Source of the DNA: Klebsormidium nitens
Lineage: Eukaryota; Streptophyta; Klebsormidiophyceae; Klebsormidiales; Klebsormidiaceae
Reading direction: 5' to 3'
Assembly (NCBI GenBank): GCA_000708835.1
Contig: DF237009.1
Location: forward strand, 186,001-250,000
Length of the DNA stretch: 64,000 nt
Shown: piece after piece, positions 56,473 through 64,000 of the stretch
Layout: each line of letters opens with the position of its first letter
Position numbering within the stretch: the stretch's first letter is position 1
The notes under the pieces: model-generated
Databases searched by the model: none
Seen by the model: only the letters and a program-made list of their open reading frames with translations
Told to the model about the DNA's origin: nothing
Position numbers and translations under genes: made by a program

Positions 56473-59400
56473 ATGGCTGATAGGACGTTTGTGTATGAAG
56501 CCACTCCAATAAAGAGACTCAATCTCGAAGAGCAAAGCCCCAGTGGGAAGCATGGAGCCGTACAAAGGCAAAGGTCGAGAAGCGAGGGAGACACCGAAGT
56601 CTTGGGGCCAAGGTTTGCTGCTAACCAAACGGTTAGGCTTCCGAGACCCTCCCTTGGGGAGCGCAGCGGAAGGAGGGAGCTTCCTGAGGTAACCCGTTTC
56701 CTAACCCGGTCCTGGGAGGCCATTCTGGAGTCTGACAGGGAGAACAAGGAGGGTTTGAAAAGGATCTCTGGGGTTGTTAAGCCACGAACTCTGAGGCGAC
56801 GATCTCGAAGCTTGGGTGACGCAGATGGAGCCAGTCTTGCCAACAGATGGGGTTCGCTGCTTGGGGGGGCTCCCAGCAGTGCCAAGAGGACCCCCCGGGG
56901 AAGGTCTCTTAGCGAGGCAGACTCGCCTGTGCTGAAAAGGAACCAGACGTTTCCGTCGTTTTTTGGGCGGGGGGACGAGTCCAGTAGCAGGGGAAGGCGG
57001 CACTCGACCGGGGAATGGAAACCGGGGTCGGAAGGGGAGGGTTTGGTTCAGGGGGGTGCGGATCTGGGAGGAAAACCAGGGAGTGCTCGGTTGACTTCTT
57101 TGAAGCTCGCGGCGTTTGATGACGTCCTTCCCCAAAGTGAGAGCAGTGAGGAGAATGAGCCCGGAAAGGCGCGGCGAGCCTTGGCAAAGGCTGGAGCCTA
57201 CTTGAGTAAGTTGTGATGTTCTACTCTGCCATGAGCTACGTAACTTTCTTCCGAAAGAGTGTGTCTTTCTGGAGCTGCATCTCTGCAGCAACGTCGTCGT
57301 CGTCTCGTTCCTAGGACGATCAAGACAGACGCACTTCAATTCTTCGGAGTTCGGCGTGCTTCGAGAAAGCTTTCTTTGCCGTGCTGCTTCTGCATTTTAG
57401 AGCTTGCCTTTCTTAGATCAGTTCCGGAAGATTGGGACCAACTCTAGTTGGTGAAGCTCGTAGTCGTCCAACCAAATTTCCGCAAGGCGACGCGATATTG
57501 CTGCACCCATTGCTTAGACGATTCGCTGTCTAGACGCGTTTCGTAAAGCTAGAAGCTGATTAGATGTTAACTCTCGGCTCCAGTTAAACACAAGGTGTCT
57601 TCGCCTCAAGATCTCAACCTGCATAATCACTTCGTTCGGTTGCCTTGGAATTTACCACTTATAACATAGGCTTCTGACAAAGGACTCTTATACATTGCCT
57701 GGCTCTTTTAGTCTCTGCAGATTGTCTAAGACGACCAAACGCTGCACACTTCGCCGTTTTCTGCTACCTCCTTGACACTAGTTTCTTTTCGCAGAGGACG
57801 CGGCTACTGTGACGGTCTCCGCCGGTGTCTGGTCATGCGGCGACCAGTTGCTCCAGCACCTAGTGTTCCACGGAACCGGGCGCTCGGTCAGGCAGCAAAT
57901 GCAGTTACTAATGGCGGGAAAGGTTGGGGGAAGGGTTAGCGTCCAAACCCGGGTGCCCCTCGCGATCGGCCGGGACATGCTCGCCAACGCCTTCTCAATT
58001 GCCACGTAAGCAGTGGAAAGGCGACTCAGTAATTGCCTCTTTCAAATTTGTTTTTCTTTAATTGTCGTATTTTGTTTCCAGTTATTTTCTTTTCCTTCTG
58101 TCTTTTCGAGAAGGGGCATCGTGTCCTGCAAACAGGGGAGAAGGACGCGAGATCGTTTCGCGAGGAGAATGTGGTTGATGGGCGATGGAGTGTTGGCAAG
58201 TCCACTTGTGTCTGCCATTCCGCGGGTTGCGAAAACGAGAAGTGAAAGTTTCGCAGAAGGAAAGGTTGAAGTAGCCCTTTGACGTCGACCACCAGGCGAC
58301 AGCAAAACGCCTGGACAACTCACTTCTCAGGAGTTCTACACAATCAGCCGTAAGCAAAGAAAACCGCAGTACTTTCTGCTCGTGTACCATATCCATCCCC
58401 ATCCGTTCTCGTGTTTTGTCAAACTGAATCTCAGACTAACGTTTGTTGATTTGTGCAGGTTCGACTTTCTGTCCTCGCGCGGTGCCCCCCAGATGGTGGC
58501 CAGCACGGCGGGCACTTTCTCCGCGAGCGCAGTCACGGTCCCCGCCTGGCACCTCTCCTACCTCCTCCAGGTACGTACCGGGACGTTCGCAGGTTCGAAG
58601 TCCGCAAACATCTATTAGACGCGTATCTTTTGATACCGAAGGTACAAAAAAGCGGGATGAGGTGGGGGAATAAGAGGGCGATTGCGAATTTGGCATGCAT
58701 GTTCAGTCCTGCGATAAGGGCAACTCTATCGAAGAGAGCGAAGCTGGGAAAGCGCATGACTCGTACGCGACTCTGCTTGAGCCGTTGCTCGGAACGTCAG
58801 TCGCTCGGAGTTGACGGATTCGAGCGTCAATCGATCCGTCTAGCTCGTGCCATTCCTGCGCATGAGCTTTCTTGATTGATAAGCTTGTCGATACGAATTG
58901 AAGAGGGATCATCCTACGGACCAGAACCAGACACCTTTCGCCTTTAGTTATTCCTCCCACGTAGTCCCTCACAGCTGTGGAATATTTTCGCTTGTCCGCC
59001 CGCTAACCTTGTTCATCTTTCTGGACCAGAGCGGCTGTCCCGCTTGCCTCCCCACTAACTCTTTCTTAATCTGGTTATCTTGCAGACCGGCGCGGCTTCG
59101 ACTCCGCGGCAGGCCTGGGACCTGTTCATCGAGTCACAGGGCATCGAGGGACTCTTCTCGGGCCTGGTTCCAACCGTCGTCAGAAGCATCCCGACGAGCT
59201 TCGTGATGGTAGGTTTCATTCCAACGCTTCAGTGCAGAACTTTCGCCGTTGAAAACGATGCAAACTTTGTTTTCCCTGAGAATTGAGGGAATGGGTCGAA
59301 ACATCTACGCTACTTTTCAGCTTCTTGTGTACGCTCTGTCTCGAGGAAACAAAGGCTTTTACGTACCAGTCCGACGGTACGTAACGGTTCAGCACCTGGA

Positions 59401-60121
59401 GCATGTCACACGATCCGCGTTCATTCCGCTTATTACATGAATGTAGAGTTGATTTGGACCTTTTACGTCCCTATATGAGATCAATTAACGCAGTAACACA
59501 GTCGTTGGAACTGGTTTGCTCAGTTATGGCTCGACCTTTTTCTTTCAGAGCGGCACGCACGCTGCCCTCAAGCGGCTCCTCGCGAAAGCCAAGAAGAGCG
59601 ACCAGACGAACCTGCTCGACGTCTTCCTGCTCGGCGCCGCGGCCGGCTTCGCGTCCTCCGTGACGTCACTCTCGATCGACGCCGTCAGCAAGTCGGTGCC
59701 GACGCTCATCCTCAAGCGCGCGCCCGCGAGCGTGGTCGCGCTTGCGCTCGAGCGCGCGGCTCGCCACGTGGCGGCCCAAACCCTGTCCAAGGGGATTCTG
59801 GTGGGAATCGGCACCACCGGGCTGTCGTACGTCGTGGATGACGTCACGGGGAAGCTGCTGCAGAAACTAGAGGAGCGGGTAGTCAGCCCGCCACGTGGGC
59901 GCATCTCCACCGACCTCAAGTCGTTGGCGGTACAGAGGGCGCTGGACCACTCTGCGGGCGCCACGTGGCAGCATCACGACGGCCAGGACGGTGGCCATGG
60001 CCACGCGGACGCACGAAGTCCGTTCCAGATGCCGGACGTTGACGTCATGGGCGGTCATCATATGCATAGGGACTTCGCGGAGGCCCATAGTTTGGCGAGG
60101 CCCATAGCCGTAGCGGCTTAA
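56473..60121 (+). CDS. Mitochondrial-carrier-like protein with long phospho-motif N-terminus
   Basis: Five exons: 56473-57205, 57795-58005, 58459-58570, 59086-59208 and 59549-60121, joining exactly into 583 residues. The N-terminal ~245 residues are disordered and contain four related basic/serine motifs: RQRSRSEGD, RRRSRSLGD, RGRSLSEAD and RGRRHSTGE. The rest looks like a diverged mitochondrial carrier (SLC25): one repeat runs from ASTAGTFSASAVTVPAWHLS through GIEGLFSGLVPTVVRSIPTS, and a second begins LLGAAAGFASSVTSLSIDAV. The usual P-x-[DE]-x-x-[KR] signatures are degenerate (Pro-Ala-Trp-His-Leu-Ser; no Pro in the second), so transport is doubtful. The C-terminus is His/Gly-rich. Start: the ATG at 56473 is the first in frame in the exon; the longer frame above it begins with TTG. 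Family assignment is moderate. Confidence 0.7.
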
Positions 60122-61301
60122 AGGTCAAGTCCACGGAGCATGATGGCCGTGAAAGCTGGTCACTAGTCTAGAAGATTGTAAGAGAGTGGGGAAACGGTTC
60201 AAGTCGAGCGAAGTTGTAGGATATTTTCTCATCAAAGAGAGGAAAGCTGTAAGATTGTATTAGCACGGTGGTGCACCAGGATTGTCTAAGAAGCAACGGA
60301 ACATTGAGGTTCGGTATATCAGAGTCGGTTATCGTTCCATTTCAGAAGAAGGATAAAGGAGAAAACCCCGCAACCGCATTGGTTGCATCAATTTTGGACT
60401 CGTAGTGCAACAACTTCGCTCAGGTTGAGAGAGAGATCATTAGGATTAAAGACTTGGAACGTCATAGCGAGGTCTTCAGAAGACCGCTTGCGGTGACATG
60501 CCATTGAGTTGGCTTTCTTCCTCGCGTCATATGTGTGGAATGTTTCCATTTCTGCACTGGCAGTACGCACAAATAGGCACATGACTGGTTTAGGGCCAAG
60601 CTTGGAAGCCTTCTGGCTTGCAAGCTATACGTGACTTCAAAGGAGTCCGATCAGCAGGGAGCCATCGACTTGCTGAGATCTTCACCTGCAAGTACCCTCT
60701 GTGCGTACTTTTACTTACAAAACGGAGCCCAGAGTTGAGTGCTTACAATTTTCTCATATTGCAGGTCAAAGCCGTTCCCGTGCTACATCAAATGTTCGAT
60801 TGCAGTCGGACAATTAATTTGTATCCGCGCACTTTCGTCAGCCTACATGCATGGGCTAGCCTTCAGGAAAGACGATTTCTTCTCGTCAGCGGGCCTCATC
60901 TTCTTGACGTGCTTTGCCGTAAGCTTACTGGCCAAATCTGCAAGATCAGCCTAGCCTAGTTGGATCGATTGTCGAGGGGCCGCTCGATCCAATTGTCAGT
61001 CCGCTTCCGTCTTGGAAGATCTTTCGTAGCTTCGGATTACATGTTATTGTTGCTGCCTTAGCGGTGTCGTATTCTTCCTGAGCAAGAAGACTTTTGGAAA
61101 CCTTTTTGCAACCTGCTGATGCTTCTCTTGACAAGCTACTGTTAGTCGTCTTGATAATGTGGAAACAATAGCATGTGTTGAGTTTCGCACGTACCATGCA
61201 GCCGCCGAATTCAGTTTCGCATCCGTTTTGATTGAACACCAATTGTAAGAAGCCCCAGGGCGCTCTTTACATCTTACATCTATCTCAGCCTTAGCAGTTG
61301 C
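60122..61301. other. Spacer between the carrier and BTB genes
   Basis: Holds the carrier 3' UTR and the BTB promoter. No exon or repeat structure is recognised in it. Confidence 0.45.
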
Positions 61302-61407
61302 TCGTAGCAACTATGGCGCACAGCACGCAAAGATGCAGGGAAGCTACAGGCGGTTCGTAGCAACTATGGCGCACAGCACGCAAAGATGCAGGGAAGCTAC
61401 AGGCGGT
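61302..61407 (+). repeat. Perfect 53-bp tandem duplication at the BTB start
   Basis: 61302-61354 and 61355-61407 are identical, each containing an ATGGCGCACAGC start. Because 53 is not a multiple of 3 the first copy reads a 15-codon frame (61313-61360) ending in TAG just before the start used by the main frame (61366). It would act as an upstream ORF if transcribed. An in-frame ATG at 61333 could extend the protein by 11 residues. Confidence 0.9.
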
Positions 61408-62927
61408 AAGGCACCTCGAAAACAACTCGCAACCAAGGCGGCATACCGTCCAAAGTCTTCTCCGATGGAGCGCGACATTGCCAAGCTGTTCCTTCAGGAG
61501 CACCTGAACGACGTGGCCTTCATCGTGGGCCCGGAACGGTCGCGTCTTCCAGGCCACAAGGCAATCCTGGCCGCACGATGTCCCAAGTTTGAGGCTCTCT
61601 TCTCGGGAGGGTTTGGAGACTCCTCCGCAACAGAGGACGAGCTACCAGATGTGAATACCACCGCCTTCACCGCAATGCTGGATTACATCTACAGTGGCGA
61701 TGTAAGCGGCTAAAGGATGGGGTTTAGAAATTAGCTTGACTGCCTTCTATCACTGATGGTCAGAACTTGTTGAAGATACTCAAATAGTAGCATTGCAAAT
61801 ACTGAGCAGCTGAGCTTGGTAGAAGCATGGGAGCTAGAATATTTCATTGGAGGTGAAAAATCAAGGTGCTGGTAACACTAGTACTCTTTTAAAAGACTCC
61901 TGAGATCACAAGTAAGGTCTTTCTTAAATTTCTTGTGGTGCCAAATGACCCACTTTCTTCTCGCAATCTCTTCTTCTTATGACTCACAAACCCATCATAA
62001 CGCATCAAACATACTAATTGTAGATTCAACGAACCGGGCCCCCTTAACTCGCCTCGGGACGTATGCCTTGTGCACTCTTACTTGTCGGCCGTCTCAGGTT
62101 GAATGGAGATAGATCGAACTGCCGGTCACACGTGGTCTTCGAGCTAAAGTGGAAAATGTGGTGGATGCAGATGAGCTGCTTCAATGAGCTTGCGCCGGAC
62201 ACGCTTGCGGCGACCTTCGCCCTGGCGGACGAGTACATTCTGCCGCTACTCAGAGTGGGCTGTAAATTCGCGTTCACAGAAAGGGTAAGGTTCCAGTGCA
62301 GTGACTTCACGAACCCTGCCCGATTTGCCTGGCCCCTCCACCCCGGTGTCTTCGAGATTCGTCGAAGCCAAATGGATACTCGACAATGGCCAGTTTCTAC
62401 AAAGGTTTACTTTCTTGTCCAGCTGGGTCCTGCTGACAGCAACTCCACAGTTTTCTCTAGTAACCTAGCATTATATCCCAGCAACTCTATAGTTTTCTCT
62501 AGTAACACAGCAGTATATGCCAGCAACTCCACCGTTTTAAGCAACGCTATGCTTAACTTTTATTGGCGAGACTTCTTTGTCTGTCCTGATAACAGTTCAA
62601 CCTGCATCTTTGTAGTTTGCAGAAACCCGTACTAGAATTTTGCATCCTGAAATCTACCTAGGGGCTTAGGAGGAACCGTAGCTGAATGGGAGACCTATCA
62701 CCGTGCTGCACAAAATGTCTATTCTAAACCCGCAGATGCAGCCTACGAATGCGTGCGAGACCCTTCCCATCGTGTCAGGGCGTCCCGAGTGCGCGGAGCT
62801 GGCGCAAATCTGCGAGCAGTACATTGCCGACTACTTTCACGACTTTTCAAAAGAGAGTCTGAAAGTGCTGACGGAGGATCTTGACCTTTTGTTAGCCGTC
62901 CTCAAGAACGGCATCGCTCCCAAGTAG
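61366..62927 (+). CDS. BTB/POZ protein with a histone H3-like N-terminal tail
   Basis: Exons 61366-61701, 62171-62284 and 62736-62927 join in phase 0 to 213 residues. BTB domains dimerise and often recruit CUL3 ubiquitin ligase. Here residues about 35-150 show HLNDVAFIV, LPGHKAILAARCPKFEALFS, ELPDVNTTAFTAMLDYIYSG and LAATFALADEYILPLLRVGC. The C-terminus (CEQYIADYFHDFSKESLKVL) resembles the BACK-like segment after BTB. The first 25 residues after Met align with the histone H3 tail without gaps. TGGKAPRKQLATKAA is identical to H3 residues 11-25, including the positions of K14, K18 and K23, while K4 and K9 are replaced. The tail and BTB domain are in one exon and one frame. An unspliced reading is simplest, although GTAAGG at the tail could serve as a donor. 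Substrate or partner is unknown. Confidence 0.8.
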
Positions 62928-64000
62928 ATGCGACTTCTCAAGTCTCCCTTCGGGTCAAGGAGCTCAGCCTTCAAAACGAACGATCCACCTGGAACAAGGA
63001 CCTAGATTTCTTGTGTTTCTCGTACGCGGGGTTTAGGATCAAAGTCATTGTGGCCAGCCCATGATTAACTCGATGTTTCACAATCATGGTTACGTCAGAC
63101 TAATAAGGTTTTGTGACTTTGGTGCGATGTGAGGCAGCCATGTGACTAAGTTTGAATTGAAATAGTCGAGCTCGCATCCGACTGGACGGTTGACCATGAG
63201 GCGAGATTCAATATAACGTCGCTCAGTGACATGTGTATGATGGTAGCCTGTCTCATCATGTCCGGACTCCGCCTGCATGGTCGCCGATTATATCAGTGGC
63301 AGTCGAACAGCGTGAGCAGTCATTCTTGCACGTCGATTAGTATGATGTAAGAAAGCAGGCCGGCGAGCTACGTACACACGCCCCTTGAGAGGCGACGGCG
63401 ATGAATGGACAGCATTTTCTACTGCAATGAACACTCGAGCCCATGGCGGCCGCCTTATGCATGATTCAATGCAGGCTCGTTGCCAGAGATTCAAGAAAAA
63501 TTTATAGTCGCGCTATGACATGTGCTTGGCGGCCCGCAATACTAGCTTTCATAAGAAGTTCATGCGGGCGGCCACTGAGCGACGTCGTCAGAATTGAGAG
63601 ATTGACCAGGATGCATGAGATTAATCTGCCAGGCTGGTGCAACCTGGCTCACGGGTACTTGATTCAGCGCGCCCCGAAACGCCACAGATGGAGTGCCTTC
63701 CATGCGCACGAGGAATTCAGCCGGTCAATGGATCCGTCTGCACGATTGTTTTGCCGCCCGCTCACTGAACACGTGCCAAGTACAAGCCGTCCAAGCTACT
63801 AGCATGCTGCTTGATATTTTCAAATTGAAGATAAGCTAACGCAACCGTCTGCTTGCGGATAAGACAATCTAGCTTGCTGCAACTTCTAAAGATTGACAGG
63901 CGCTTAGAACGCTGCAGAATTTAAGAATCTTCTTCGGAATTCAGTAAGTACGCACCTTTGACGCAGATTGTCTAATCCGCAAGTAGCAAGCGAGTCGGTG
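62928..64000. other. Terminal intergenic stretch
   Basis: After the BTB stop no exon, repeat or RNA gene is recognisable on either strand. The 119-codon frame at 63443-63802 has no domain. Confidence 0.45.

Overview
This is nuclear DNA from a green eukaryote, most likely a streptophyte: a charophyte-grade alga or an early land plant. The evidence is spliced genes with GT-AG and a few GC-AG introns, two genes with the plant-type DCD domain, and a trichome-birefringence-like (TBL) wall esterase. There are also plant-like versions of ELP5 and PMS1. Exons are GC-rich and codon-biased, while introns and spacers are AT-richer. I cannot name the species. All gene models were built by eye from splice sites, reading-frame continuity and remembered family motifs; no search was run.

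Layout: 914-2942 (+) 3' part of a coiled-coil protein of unknown function. 9333-3809 (-) ELP5. 10290-12885 (+) small DCD protein. 13209-19963 (+) non-canonical poly(A) polymerase of the TRF4/5 type. 23220-28371 (+) TBL/PC-esterase, with an assembly gap at 25964-26216. 33996-30603 (-) second DCD protein. 34-38 kb holds transposons but no gene I can support. 43998-38146 (-) ROK-family polyphosphate glucokinase-like enzyme with a plastid-like presequence. 55186-45179 (-) PMS1, a MutL homologue with intact ATPase and endonuclease motifs. 56473-60121 (+) mitochondrial-carrier-like protein. 61366-62927 (+) a short BTB protein whose N-terminus is a histone H3 tail. The genes are ordinary housekeeping or developmental genes and do not form one pathway. 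ELP5/DCD1 and PMS1/carrier are head-to-head pairs.

Two things stand out. First, in at least six of the ten genes the introns contain series of decaying, same-orientation copies of the edge of the neighbouring exon together with its splice site, up to about seven copies in one intron. This looks like intron growth by repeated local duplication of exon-intron junctions, leaving arrays of decoy splice sites. Second, the BTB gene begins with a 25-residue copy of the histone H3 tail, identical to H3 residues 11-25, next to a perfect 53-bp tandem duplication. A third pattern is a dispersed intron-loving element with a telomere-repeat-like core between inverted arms. A hAT-like element with an 8-bp target duplication and two MITE-like hairpins are also present.
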